64,000 nt of DNA, from positions 434,001 to 498,000 of the forward strand of contig JADJIB010000004.1 in assembly GCA_016707175.1 (NCBI GenBank), written 5' to 3'. Shown one piece after another: positions 17,557 to 26,760 of the stretch; position 1 is the stretch's first letter; every line of letters begins with the position of its first letter. The notes beneath the pieces are model-generated. The model was not told the origin of the DNA. It made no database searches and saw only the letters and a list, made by a program, of their open reading frames with translations. The stretch comes from Candidatus Phosphoribacter hodrii. GTDB lineage: Bacteria > Actinomycetota > Actinomycetes > Actinomycetales > Dermatophilaceae. The translations under genes were made by a program, and so were the position numbers.

Positions 17557-18507
17557 TCAGTGGGCCGCGTTGGCCGCATCCTTCTTGCGGGGGATCAGGT
17601 GCATGATCAGCACGACGACGGCGCCGACGATGAGCCCGGCGATGGCCGAGCCCAGCGTGTTGGTGAGCCAGGCAAGGGCGCCGCTTCCGACCGACACGGC
17701 AGCTGCCACAGCCTCCTCCGCGTGATGGACCAGGGCGTAGGGGCCGTGCCAGCCGAGGGTGTCGGCTCCGACGAGCAGGATGTGGCCACCGACCCACAAC
17801 ATGGCGACGGTCCCGATGATGGCCAGCCAGCGCAGTAGGACGGGCATGGCGGCAACGAGGCCACGGCCGATCGCTCGCGCTGCGCCGGACTGCCGCTCGC
17901 TCAGGTGCAGACCGATGTCGTCCATCTTGACGATGAGGGCGACGAAGCCGTAGACCCCGACCGTGATGCCGAGGGCGACGACGATGAGGATGATCAGTCG
18001 CGAGAGGAAGGGCTCCGTGGCGACCTCGTTGAGGGCGATGACCATGATCTCGGCGGAGAGGATGAAGTCGGTGCGGATCGCTCCGGCGACCATCGTCTTC
18101 TCGTGGTCCTCGCCCTGCACGATGGCGGGGGCTTCTTCCCCGGCGTCGTGGCCGCTGACCTTCTCCCAGATCTTCTCGGCGCCCTCGAAGCACAGATAGG
18201 TGCCGCCGACCATGAGGAGGGGGGTGAGCGCCCACGGCAGGAACTGCGAGAGCAGCATGATCGCCGGAAGGATGAACACCAGTTTGTTGCGGATCGACCC
18301 GATGGTGATCCGCTTGATGATCGGCAACTCGCGGTCAGGAGTGAATCCCTGGACATAGCGAGGGGTGACGGCCGTGTCGTCGACGACGACGCCCGCAGCC
18401 TTGACGCTGGCCCGCCCCGCAGCCGCTCCGACGTCGTCGATCGAGGCTGCCGCCAGTTTGGCGATGGCCGCGATGTCGTCGAGAAGCGCGGCCAGCCCAC
18501 CGCTCAT
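17557..18507 (-). CDS. DUF808 family membrane protein
   Basis: A 316-residue protein starting MSGGLAALLDDIAAIAKLAAAS, the recognisable N-terminus of the DUF808 (YedI-like) family, followed by VDDTAVTPRYVQGF. About six to seven hydrophobic segments follow (e.g. FILPAIMLLSQFLPWALTPLLMVGG). Function is unknown in the family. It is transcribed towards the FAH gene, and only 31 bases separate the convergent stops with no hairpin evident. Confidence 0.82.
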   Translation of the reverse strand: MSGGLAALLDDIAAIAKLAAASIDDVGAAAGRASVKAAGVVVDDTAVTPRYVQGFTPDRELPIIKRITIGSIRNKLVFILPAIMLLSQFLPWALTPLLMVGGTYLCFEGAEKIWEKVSGHDAGEEAPAIVQGEDHEKTMVAGAIRTDFILSAEIMVIALNEVATEPFLSRLIILIVVALGITVGVYGFVALIVKMDDIGLHLSERQSGAARAIGRGLVAAMPVLLRWLAIIGTVAMLWVGGHILLVGADTLGWHGPYALVHHAEEAVAAAVSVGSGALAWLTNTLGSAIAGLIVGAVVVLIMHLIPRKKDAANAAH

Positions 18508-18600
18508 CGGTGTGCCCCGCGGCCGTGCTGCGCTGGCGTTCCGTGCTGATTCACACGGACAGACTAGTTGGCTCGCCGCGCGGCTAGGCTGACGTCCACC

Positions 18601-20124
18601 ATGAGTGAGAAGCAGCTACCGGGCGCGGTTCGTCTGCGCGTCGCCCCGTCGCCCACCGGCGATCCCCACGTCGGCACGGCATACATGTCGATGTTCGATC
18701 TCGCGTTCGCGCGCCAACAGGACGGGCGTTTCCTCCTGCGGATCGAAGACACCGACCGTGCGCGGTTGCAGGAGGACAGCGAGCGGCAGATCTACGACAC
18801 CCTGCACTGGCTGGGGCTGACGTGGGACGAGGGGCCCGACATTGGCGGCCCGTGCGCGCCCTACCGACAGTCCGAGCGGTTGGAGACCTACCGGCCGTTC
18901 GTGGAGCGACTGCTCGAGGCGGGCCACGCCTATCTATGTTGGTGCTCCGCCGAGCGGCTCACCGCGATGCGTGAGGACCAACAACGACGCAAGGTGCCGA
19001 CCGGCTATGACCGGCTCTGCCTGGGCAAGACCCGTGAGGAACGCGCAGCCCTCCCCGGCTTCTCCGAGACGCCCGTCGTGCGGATGCAGGTCCCCGACGA
19101 CGTCCAGACCTCCTTCGACGACCTCATTGCCGGGCGGATCGACGCGCCGGTCCCTGACGACCAAGTGATCCTCAAGGCCGACGGCTTCCCGACCTACCAC
19201 CTGGCCGTCGTCGTCGACGATCACCTCATGGGGATCACCCACGTCGTGCGCGGCCAGGAGTGGATCTCCTCGACGCCCAAGCACCTGTTGCTCTATCGGT
19301 GGCTGGGAATCGATCCGCCGGCTTTCGCTCACATGCCGTTGCTGCGCGACGAGCGCAAGGCGAAGATCTCCAAGCGCAAGAGCCCCTGGGCCCGGCTGAC
19401 GTGGTTCCGGGAGCAGGGCTACCTCCCCGAGGCCCTTGTCAACTTCCTTGCCCTGCAGGGCTACCCGCCGATCGTCGAGGCGGATGGGACCGAGCGCGAG
19501 GTCTTCACCTTCGACGAGTTTGCGGCGCGCTTCGAGTGGTCGAAGGTCAACCCTGCGGGGTCGATCTTCAACCTCGACAAACTCGACTGGCTCAACGGCG
19601 TGTGGATCCGCGAGTTGCCGGTGGGGGAGTTCGCCTCCCGGTTGCTGCCGTTCCTCGAGGCCGACGGGATCCTGTCGGACAACCCGTCGCTGGGCGAGTT
19701 GGCCCGGTTGCGGTCCATCGCGGCGCTCATCCAGACCCGGATGGTCAAGTTGACCGAGGCCAGCGCCCTCGTGGCGCCCTTCTTCATGGGCGATGACGTC
19801 ATCGCCATCGCCGACGACGCGCGCGCCCAACTCGATGCCCAGTCCCCGGCGGTCCTGGACGCCGCGATGCACGCCCTCGGCGACATCGACGACCATCAGC
19901 GGGGCGTGCTCGGGTCGGAGTCCGATTGGAGCGCCGCTCGGATCGAGGCTGCCCTGCGTTCGGCGATCGTCGAAGGTCTCGGGGTCAAGCCCAAGGTGGC
20001 CTTCGGGCCGCTGCGCACCGCGGTTTCGGGTCAGCGCATCTCGCCGCCCCTGTTCGAGTCGATGGAGATCCTCGGGAAGACCTCCACCCTGGCCCGGTTG
20101 CAGGCGTTGCGAGACACCGTCTGA
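18601..20124 (+). CDS. gltX: Glutamyl-tRNA synthetase
   Basis: A 507-residue class I aminoacyl-tRNA synthetase starting at ATG 18601. It has the HIGH-type motif PSPTGDPHVGTAY and the KMSKS-type motif as KISKRKS, with the GluRS landmarks RIEDTDRARLQEDSERQIYDTLHWLGLTWDEGPD. It charges tRNA-Glu, and probably tRNA-Gln for the amidotransferase route. It is directly followed by the genes for tRNA-Gln and tRNA-Glu, a functionally coherent neighbourhood. The in-frame start at 18568 is less likely because the DUF808 promoter region lies there and family members begin close to VRLRVAPSPTG. Confidence 0.95.
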   Translation: MSEKQLPGAVRLRVAPSPTGDPHVGTAYMSMFDLAFARQQDGRFLLRIEDTDRARLQEDSERQIYDTLHWLGLTWDEGPDIGGPCAPYRQSERLETYRPFVERLLEAGHAYLCWCSAERLTAMREDQQRRKVPTGYDRLCLGKTREERAALPGFSETPVVRMQVPDDVQTSFDDLIAGRIDAPVPDDQVILKADGFPTYHLAVVVDDHLMGITHVVRGQEWISSTPKHLLLYRWLGIDPPAFAHMPLLRDERKAKISKRKSPWARLTWFREQGYLPEALVNFLALQGYPPIVEADGTEREVFTFDEFAARFEWSKVNPAGSIFNLDKLDWLNGVWIRELPVGEFASRLLPFLEADGILSDNPSLGELARLRSIAALIQTRMVKLTEASALVAPFFMGDDVIAIADDARAQLDAQSPAVLDAAMHALGDIDDHQRGVLGSESDWSAARIEAALRSAIVEGLGVKPKVAFGPLRTAVSGQRISPPLFESMEILGKTSTLARLQALRDTV

Positions 20125-20132
20125 CCGGGGAT

Positions 20133-20162
20133 TTGGGCGAGGCTCTGCTGGGCCGGTAGTAT
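20133..20162 (+). promoter_or_regulatory. Possible promoter for tRNA-Gln
   Basis: TTGGGC (20133-20138) is followed by 18 bases and TAGTAT (20157-20162), about 53 bases ahead of the mature tRNA-Gln. The placement suits a tRNA promoter. The assignment rests on hexamer similarity alone. Confidence 0.4.
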
Positions 20163-20215
20163 CGCTCTTCGGTTCACTTCCCGATCGCTTCCGGGCGAAC
20201 GGGAGGTATACCCCA

Positions 20216-20287
20216 TGGGGTATGGTGTAATTGGCAACACGTCGGATTCTGGTTCCGCAATTCTAGGTTCGAGTCCTGGTACCCCAG
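20216..20287 (+). tRNA. tRNA-Gln (CTG anticodon)
   Basis: A 72-nt cloverleaf. The acceptor TGGGGTA pairs with TACCCCA, and the D-arm begins TGGTGTAATTGGC. The anticodon loop is TTCTGGT with anticodon CTG, and the T-arm is CTAGGTTCGAGTCCTGG; the discriminator base is G. No CCA is encoded. Confidence 0.93.
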
Positions 20288-20289
20288 CT

Positions 20290-20312
20290 TCGGCCGCCCA
20301 GTGGGCGGCCGA
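20290..20312 (+). terminator. Hairpin after tRNA-Gln
   Basis: A perfect 10-bp inverted repeat (TCGGCCGCCC, loop AGT, GGGCGGCCGA) starts three bases after the tRNA. No T run follows. It may be a terminator or a processing hairpin between the two tRNA genes. Confidence 0.55.
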
Positions 20313-20388
20313 TTCGGTGGAAGCCCCCGGTCACCGGTAAGGTTTCCACCTGTGTCCGACGAGGAGACCCCTCGGACGACATCGCTAG

Positions 20389-20461
20389 GGCCCCGTTGTG
20401 TAGCGGCCTAGCACGCCGCCCTCTCAAGGCGGTAGCGCGGGTTCGAATCCCGTCGGGGCTA
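20389..20461 (+). tRNA. tRNA-Glu (CTC anticodon)
   Basis: A 73-nt cloverleaf. The acceptor GGCCCCG pairs with CGGGGCT (terminal G-T). The anticodon loop is CTCTCAA with anticodon CTC, and the T-loop is TTCGAAT; the discriminator base is A. No CCA is encoded. Confidence 0.93.
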
Positions 20462-20465
20462 CGCG

Positions 20466-20505
20466 CGAGAACGGCCCCTGACCGACACATCGGTCAGGGG
20501 CCGTT
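20466..20505. terminator. Strong hairpin terminator after tRNA-Glu
   Basis: A perfect 18-bp inverted repeat (arms 20466-20483 and 20488-20505, loop CACA) follows tRNA-Glu and precedes the convergent end of fgd. It can act in both directions. It lacks a T run, as is common in actinobacteria. Confidence 0.85.
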
Positions 20506-20553
20506 CTGCATGTCCGGGGCAGGTGGGTGCGGGCCGCCCAGTGGGTATGCCGG

Positions 20554-21555
20554 TCAGCCCAGTTCGCGCAGCCGCGGCAGGACCGCCTCCGCGAAGGTCG
20601 TCAGGAACCGGTGCTGGTCGTGCCCGGGAGCGTGGAAGACCAGGTGATCGAAGCCCCAGCCGACGTAGGGGCGGACCGCCTCCACGACCTCGTCGGGGTC
20701 GTTGCTGATGATCCAGCGCCGAGCCACCTGCTCGTCGCTGAGCTCGTCGGCCAGCCGCTCCATCTCGATCGGGTCGGTCGTGCCGTGCTTCTGCTCGGCG
20801 GTCAGCGACAGCGGCGCCCAGAACCGGCAGTTGGCCACCGCGGCCGCGCGATCGGGGTCCCAGGAGAGCTTGACCTCGATCATCCGGTCGTAGCCGACCC
20901 CGTCGCGACCGGCCTTCGTGAGGCCTTCGTCGACGGCCGGCAGTAGTTGGTCGCGGTAGAGCTCCTCGCCCTTCCCGGAGGTGCAGATGAACCCGTCACC
21001 CGCGCGACCGGCATATCGGGCGACCAGTGGCCCGCCCGCGGCGATGTAGACGGGGACGGGGACCTCGGGCCGGTCGTAGATCGTCGCGTCGGTGGTGCGG
21101 TAGTAGTCACCTTCGAAGGTCACCCGGTCCTCGGTCCAGAGGGTGCGGATGAGCGCGATCGCCTCGCGCAGCCGGGCGAAGCGCTCCTTGAACTCCGGCC
21201 ACTCGGCAACCGCGCCCGTCGCGAACTCGTTGAGCGCCTCGCCGGTGCCGACGCCGAGGGCGATCCGGCCGGGGTTGAGGACACCAAGGGTGGCGAACGC
21301 CTGAGCCAGCACAGCGGGGTTGTAGCGGAAGGTCGGGGTGAGCACCGAGGTCCCCAACTGGACTCGGGAGGTGCGCTCGCCCGCCGCGGCTAGCCAGGCC
21401 AGCGAGAAGGGTGCGTGCCCGCCCACGTGACGCCAGGGCTGAACGTGGTCGGAGACCCAGACCGAGTCCAGCCCGACCTGCTCGGCCAGCACGGCGAGCT
21501 CGACGAGCTCACGCGGACCGAACTGCTCTGCCGACGCCTTGTAGCCGATCCGCAT
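20554..21555 (-). CDS. fgd: F420-dependent glucose-6-phosphate dehydrogenase
   Basis: A 333-residue luciferase-like (LLM-class) protein. Landmarks match mycobacterial Fgd1 closely: GYKASAEQF, VSDHVQPWRH, GHAPFSLAW, LGTSVLTPTFRYNPA, GVGTGEALNE, AGRAGDGFICTSGKGEELY, FWAPLSLTAEQKHG, and the ending VFHAPGHDQHRF. It oxidises glucose 6-phosphate while reducing coenzyme F420. ATG 21555 is chosen because GGGAG lies five bases upstream and Fgd proteins begin at (L/I)GYKASAEQ. The cofC/fbiD-like gene at 26.8-27.4 kb supports an F420-using organism. Confidence 0.9.
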   Translation of the reverse strand: MRIGYKASAEQFGPRELVELAVLAEQVGLDSVWVSDHVQPWRHVGGHAPFSLAWLAAAGERTSRVQLGTSVLTPTFRYNPAVLAQAFATLGVLNPGRIALGVGTGEALNEFATGAVAEWPEFKERFARLREAIALIRTLWTEDRVTFEGDYYRTTDATIYDRPEVPVPVYIAAGGPLVARYAGRAGDGFICTSGKGEELYRDQLLPAVDEGLTKAGRDGVGYDRMIEVKLSWDPDRAAAVANCRFWAPLSLTAEQKHGTTDPIEMERLADELSDEQVARRWIISNDPDEVVEAVRPYVGWGFDHLVFHAPGHDQHRFLTTFAEAVLPRLRELG

Positions 21556-21592
21556 GCCAACTCCCGGGGTGACGTGGCGGTGGAGGCCGCCG

Positions 21593-21619
21593 CACGGCAT
21601 ACCCCTGCGGTATGCCGTG
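21593..21619. terminator. Inverted pair of the dispersed octamer forming a hairpin
   Basis: CACGGCATACC (21593-21603) and its exact complement GGTATGCCGTG (21609-21619) flank CCTGC. The element sits just after the L,D-transpeptidase stop and before fgd on the minus strand. It may serve as a terminator or processing hairpin. It is built from two facing copies of the octamer CGGCATAC. Confidence 0.7.
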
Positions 21620-21648
21620 AGCGCACCTTACCGGCGGCCGCGCCGGTG

Positions 21649-22746
21649 TCAGCGGTAGACGACGACGAGATCCCCGACGCGCGCTTCGTTGAACAGCCAG
21701 GCCATCTTCGCCTTGTCGCGGGTGTTGACGCACCCGTGCGAGCCCACGCCGGAGTAGCCGATGGAGGCGAACTCGGGGGAGTAGTGGACGGCCTCGCCAC
21801 CGTTGAAGAAGAGCGCGTAGGGCATGGGCGCGTCGTACTTCTTGGAGTAGTGGTCGATCGACTTCCAGTAGATGTGGAAGGCGCCGTCATTCGTCGGCAA
21901 CTCCGCCCGCCCGAACCGCGCGTCCATCTGCATGACGGGAACGCCATCGACGACCCAGACGACCTTGCGCGTCGACTTGGACGCGCAGATCACTCGGCCG
22001 ACCAGGCAGCGCGGGTCGAGCCCGGCGGTGGTCAGCCCGGCACCCGGCGCGGGCTTGACGTTGTTGAGCTCGTTGCTCGTGGGCTTGCGGGTCTGCCCCC
22101 AGATGCGGTCCATCGTGCGTTGGTCAACCTCGCCCGTCACCGGAAGGCCGCGCTTGGTCTGGTAGCCCTTGACTGCGCTAACCGTCTTGGTGCCGTAGGA
22201 GTCGGTGACATCGCCGGTCCACCGGCCGAGCTGCTTGAGCCGGGCCTGCAACTCCCGGACCTTGGCTCCGGAGGACCCGGACGCGAGGATGGCCGGCCCG
22301 GCGATGAGATGCCCGGCCAGGTCCTCGGCCGAAGGAGCCTTGGTCGTCGCTAGGAGAGTCGACCAGGTGGTCTCATCGACCGATCCGGACGCCGGGAGTT
22401 TGAGGGCCGTCTGGAAAGCCTGCACCGCGCCCGTGGTCTCGGCGTCATAGACACCGTCGACGGTGGACGTGAAGTTCTTGAGCTGCTTGAGCCGGGCCTG
22501 GAGCTCGCGCACCTGGTCGCCGTCGGCACCTTCGGCCAGCAGCGGAGGGACGGCGGTCGGCGTGGCGGTGGCTGTCGGGGTCGCCGAAGGGGTCGGCGTG
22601 ACGGACGTCTGCGCCGCCACGGGGGTGACGACGGCGGTCGCCGGTGCTGCGGCGGGCGTCGGGGCTGCGGTGCAGGCGGAGGCGACGAGCACGCCCGCCA
22701 GCGAGATGATCCCCACTCGCGCGGCTCTGCCGATACGTCGTGTCAC
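21649..22746 (-). CDS. L,D-transpeptidase lipoprotein with two peptidoglycan-binding domains
   Basis: A 365-residue exported protein. The signal segment ends in the lipobox ASAC near residue 25, and a Thr/Pro/Ala-rich linker follows (~30-70). Two PG_binding_1 repeats each start VRELQARLKQL (about 79-130 and 162-215). The YkuD catalytic domain runs to the C-terminus with the active-site motif SHGCVNTR. It would make 3-3 cross-links in cell-wall peptidoglycan. The start is GTG 22746 with AGGAGA upstream. Its 3' end is followed by the octamer hairpin. Confidence 0.9.
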   Translation of the reverse strand: MTRRIGRAARVGIISLAGVLVASACTAAPTPAAAPATAVVTPVAAQTSVTPTPSATPTATATPTAVPPLLAEGADGDQVRELQARLKQLKNFTSTVDGVYDAETTGAVQAFQTALKLPASGSVDETTWSTLLATTKAPSAEDLAGHLIAGPAILASGSSGAKVRELQARLKQLGRWTGDVTDSYGTKTVSAVKGYQTKRGLPVTGEVDQRTMDRIWGQTRKPTSNELNNVKPAPGAGLTTAGLDPRCLVGRVICASKSTRKVVWVVDGVPVMQMDARFGRAELPTNDGAFHIYWKSIDHYSKKYDAPMPYALFFNGGEAVHYSPEFASIGYSGVGSHGCVNTRDKAKMAWLFNEARVGDLVVVYR

Positions 22747-22806
22747 TCTTCGTCTCCTGCCAAGCGTGCCGAACTGCTGCTCTCATGACGCCCCAGGTCT
22801 CCGACA

Positions 22807-22832
22807 GGTTGATCCGGTTAGGGTGATCAACC
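22807..22832. other. Inverted repeat between the IclR and transpeptidase genes
   Basis: GGTTGATC (22807-22814) and GATCAACC (22825-22832) form a perfect 8-bp inverted repeat upstream of the transpeptidase and downstream of the IclR gene. It could be a terminator stem or an operator. It lacks a T run. Confidence 0.45.
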
Positions 22833-22875
22833 GGAGCGACGAGCGGTCTGCCAGGGCGGCATACCTCAACTCAGA

Positions 22876-23607
22876 CTAGCTCGGTGTGCTCTGGTGCGCC
22901 CGGCGCAACACTTCGGTGAGTTTGTTCGCGCCGGCGACCACGGTCGCCGCGTGCAAGCGCCCCGGCTGCCGGGAGAGCCGCTCGATCGGCCCCGAGATCG
23001 ACACCGCGGCCACCACCCGACCGGACGGACCGCGGACCGGCGCCGAGACCGATGCCACCCCAGGCTCGCGCTCACCGACGCTCTGCGCCCAGCCGCGACG
23101 GCGGACGGCCGACAGTGCGGTGGCGTTGAAACGCGCACCCTGCAGCCCGCGATGCAAGCGGTCGGGCTCCTCCCACGCGAGGAGGATCTGGGCGCCGGAG
23201 CCGGCGAGCATGGACAGGCTCGCCCCGACCGGGATGGTGTCGCGCAGCCCCATCGGACGCTCGGCGGCCGCGACGCAGATGCGCAGGTCGCCCTGACGGC
23301 GGAAGAGTTGGGCACTCTCGTTGGTGTGGTCGCGCAAGGCACCCAGCACCGGGCCCGCAGCGGCGAGCAGGCGGTCCTCGCCGGCGGCCGACGCCAGCTC
23401 GGCCAGCCTCGGGCCGAGGACGAAACGCCCCTGCATGTCGCGCGTCACGAGGCGGTGGTGCTCGAGCGCCACCGCGAGCCGGTGGGCGGTCGGTCGAGCC
23501 AGCCCAGTCGCCCCGACGAGTTGGGCGAGAGTGGCCGGACCCGCTTCCAACGCCGACAAGACAGTGGCAGCCTTGTCCAGAACGCCGACCCCGCTTGAGT
23601 TGTCCAT
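22876..23607 (-). CDS. IclR-family regulator divergent from leuCD (LtbR/NdgR-like)
   Basis: A 243-residue protein starting MDNSSGVGVLDKAATVLSALE. The winged helix is LAQLVGATGLARPTAHRLAVALEHHRLV, followed by the IclR effector domain. The N-terminus and the divergent position next to leuC are those of the actinobacterial LtbR/NdgR regulators, which control leuCD and other amino acid genes. That functional match is inferred from context and resemblance. The 106 bases to leuC contain a palindromic sequence (23621-23639) that could be its operator. Confidence 0.85.
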   Translation of the reverse strand: MDNSSGVGVLDKAATVLSALEAGPATLAQLVGATGLARPTAHRLAVALEHHRLVTRDMQGRFVLGPRLAELASAAGEDRLLAAAGPVLGALRDHTNESAQLFRRQGDLRICVAAAERPMGLRDTIPVGASLSMLAGSGAQILLAWEEPDRLHRGLQGARFNATALSAVRRRGWAQSVGEREPGVASVSAPVRGPSGRVVAAVSISGPIERLSRQPGRLHAATVVAGANKLTEVLRRAHQSTPS

Positions 23608-23620
23608 GCACTGATATTGC

Positions 23621-23639
23621 CGTCTCAGGGCGTGAGACG
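23621..23639. promoter_or_regulatory. Putative operator in the iclR-leuC divergent region
   Basis: CGTCTCA and TGAGACG form a perfect 7-bp inverted repeat with a GGGCG spacer. It is in the only spacer between the IclR-type regulator and leuC, 14 bases upstream of the regulator start. Confidence 0.5.
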
Positions 23640-23713
23640 CAAATCCACCGTGCGGAACGGTGTCGGATGCTGGCATCGACAGGCGTATGAAGATGGCTTG
23701 GGAAGGTGGCGGG

Positions 23714-25114
<1,401 letters not shown>

Positions 25115-25118
25115 GCGC

Positions 25119-25706
25119 ATGGACGCCTTCACGACGCACACCGGCATCGGCGTCCCGCTGCGGCGCAGCAACGTCGACACCGACCAGATCATCCCTGCGG
25201 TCTACCTCAAGCGAGTGACGCGCGACGGGTTCGAGGACGGCCTCTTCGCCGCCTGGCGCACCGACGAGTCGTTCGTCCTCAACAACCCGCGGTATGCCGC
25301 GGGGTCGGTCCTCGTCGCGGGTCCCGACTTCGGCACCGGGTCCTCCCGCGAACACGCCGTGTGGGCCCTGATGAACTACGGCTTCCGAGCCGTGCTGTCC
25401 TCGCGGTTCGCCGACATCTTCCGCGGCAACTCGGGCAAGCAGGGACTGCTCACGGCTCAGGTGGCCCAGGACGACATCGAGCTCATCTGGAAGTACCTCG
25501 AGCAGGAGCCGGGTGCCCAGGTGACCGTCGACCTCGCGGCCCGGACGGTGACGGCCGGTGACATCGTCGCGCCCTTCAGCGTCGATGACTACACCCGCTG
25601 GCGGCTCATGGAGGGGCTGGACGACATCGGCCTCACCCTGCGCCACGACGACCTCATCGCGCAGTTCGAAGCCGACCGACCGGCATACCTCCCCGTCACG
25701 AGCTGA
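25119..25706 (+). CDS. leuD: 3-isopropylmalate dehydratase small subunit
   Basis: A 195-residue swivel-domain subunit: MDAFTTHTGIGVPLRRSNVDTDQIIPA at the start, then GPDFGTGSSREHAVWAL and SRFADIFRGNSGKQGLL. The length is normal. It pairs with leuC directly upstream and is followed by a strong terminator hairpin. Confidence 0.95.
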   Translation: MDAFTTHTGIGVPLRRSNVDTDQIIPAVYLKRVTRDGFEDGLFAAWRTDESFVLNNPRYAAGSVLVAGPDFGTGSSREHAVWALMNYGFRAVLSSRFADIFRGNSGKQGLLTAQVAQDDIELIWKYLEQEPGAQVTVDLAARTVTAGDIVAPFSVDDYTRWRLMEGLDDIGLTLRHDDLIAQFEADRPAYLPVTS

Positions 25707-25740
25707 GGCGCTGCGGTCTCTCGGACGAACCGGGCGAAGC

Positions 25741-25769
25741 GTGCGACACGCCGAGTCGGCGTGTCGCAC
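25741..25769. terminator. Terminator after leuD
   Basis: A perfect 12-bp inverted repeat (GTGCGACACGCC, loop GAGTC, complement at 25758-25769) starts 34 bases after the leuD stop. There is no T run. Confidence 0.8.
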
Positions 25770-26111
25770 TGGGAGATACGCCACACGCCTGCGTGATCCA
25801 CGCAATGGCCCCGTGCGGGGTGGCGACGCCTTCGCTTCCGCTGAGATCTGCTGATCGGGTGCCCAAAAGCGTTGCTGGACAACCTCTTTGGGGGAAGCGC
25901 GGCGTCGTGGGGTGGCCAAAGCGAGTTCACAACTTGTGAGCACGCGTCGAAAACTCCGCTTCGTGAGAGCAAATACCTTGCGCGGCAACGGGAATCGCAA
26001 CCCGAGATGGTGGACTCCAGGCCTGGACGGGAATACCGTCGTCCAAGGCGGACGACCCGTCCGCGATATCGACACCCGGCTGGATCCGGGGCGTTCATCT
26101 GGAGGGGAAGC
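25770..26111 (+). promoter_or_regulatory. Upstream region of the HU gene
   Basis: This 342-base stretch between the leuD terminator and the HU start holds no convincing gene. Although a frame in phase with HU is open through it, its composition differs and HU proteins begin at (M)NKAELV. It contains a 13-bp palindrome TCACAACTTGTGA at 25927-25939, about 175 bases from the start codon, which may be a regulator site. GGAGGGG precedes the GTG at 26112. Confidence 0.5.
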
Positions 26112-26702
26112 GTGAACAAGGCAGAGCTCGTCGTAGCACTCGAAGACAAGCTCGGCGGCAAGAAGGCCGCCAGCGATGCACTCGACGCGGTGCTGGACGC
26201 AATCATTCGTGAGGTCGCCAAGGGCGGCAAGGTTGCCATCACCGGGTTCGGTACGTTCCAGAAGGTGGCGCGGGCCGCTCGCACTGGGCGCAACCCCCGC
26301 ACGGGTGACGCCGTCCGGATCAAGAAGACGACCGTCCCGCGGTTCCGCCCGGGCACCTCGTTCAAGGGCTACGTCGCCGACCCGCGCTCGCTGCCCAAGG
26401 CCGCTCCGGCCACCGGCCGGGCCCCGGCCGGCTCGGTTGCCAAGGCTGCCCCGGCCGCTGCGCCGGTGAAGAAGGCCGCACCGGCCAAGGCCGCCGTCAA
26501 GGCTGCGCCCGCGGCCAAGAAGGCCGCCCCGGCCAAGGCTGCTCCGGCCAAGGCCGCTCCCGTGAAGTCGGTCGCGACGAAGGCCGCTCCGGCCAAGGCT
26601 GCGCCGGCTGCCAAGAAGGCCGCCCCGGCCAAGGCTGCTCCCGCCAAGGCCGCTCCGGCTGCCAAGAAGGCTGCTCCCGCCAAGGCGGCGAAGAAGGCCT
26701 GA
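26112..26702 (+). CDS. HU-type nucleoid protein with long Lys/Ala/Pro tail
   Basis: A 196-residue protein from GTG 26112 (VNKAELVVALEDKLG). Residues 1-~90 are a complete HU fold ending with RNPRTGDAVRIKKTTVPRFRPG. Residues ~100-196 are a low-complexity tail of AAPAKAAPAAKKAAP-like repeats, about half the protein. This architecture is that of mycobacterial HupB and streptomycete HupS, where the tail binds DNA and is heavily modified. The corresponding DNA (about 26400-26700) is repetitive. Confidence 0.92.
   Translation: MNKAELVVALEDKLGGKKAASDALDAVLDAIIREVAKGGKVAITGFGTFQKVARAARTGRNPRTGDAVRIKKTTVPRFRPGTSFKGYVADPRSLPKAAPATGRAPAGSVAKAAPAAAPVKKAAPAKAAVKAAPAAKKAAPAKAAPAKAAPVKSVATKAAPAKAAPAAKKAAPAKAAPAKAAPAAKKAAPAKAAKKA
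26400..26700 (+). repeat. Low-complexity coding repeats of the HU tail
   Basis: Short units of GCC/GCT-CCG-GCC-AAG type repeat imperfectly through this stretch and encode the Lys-Ala-Pro tail. Such DNA is prone to length changes between strains. Confidence 0.8.
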
Positions 26703-26760
26703 ACCGCCGAGCCTCGACCGGGCCGGTCTCTCCTGCGGGAGGGACCGGCCCGTGCTCGTG

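Noticed and set aside
20263..20490. Small minus-strand ORF encoding SPDGIRTRATAL-like peptide
   Set aside because: It is the antisense of the tRNA-Glu gene and its terminator; such peptides are a known misannotation of tRNA loci.
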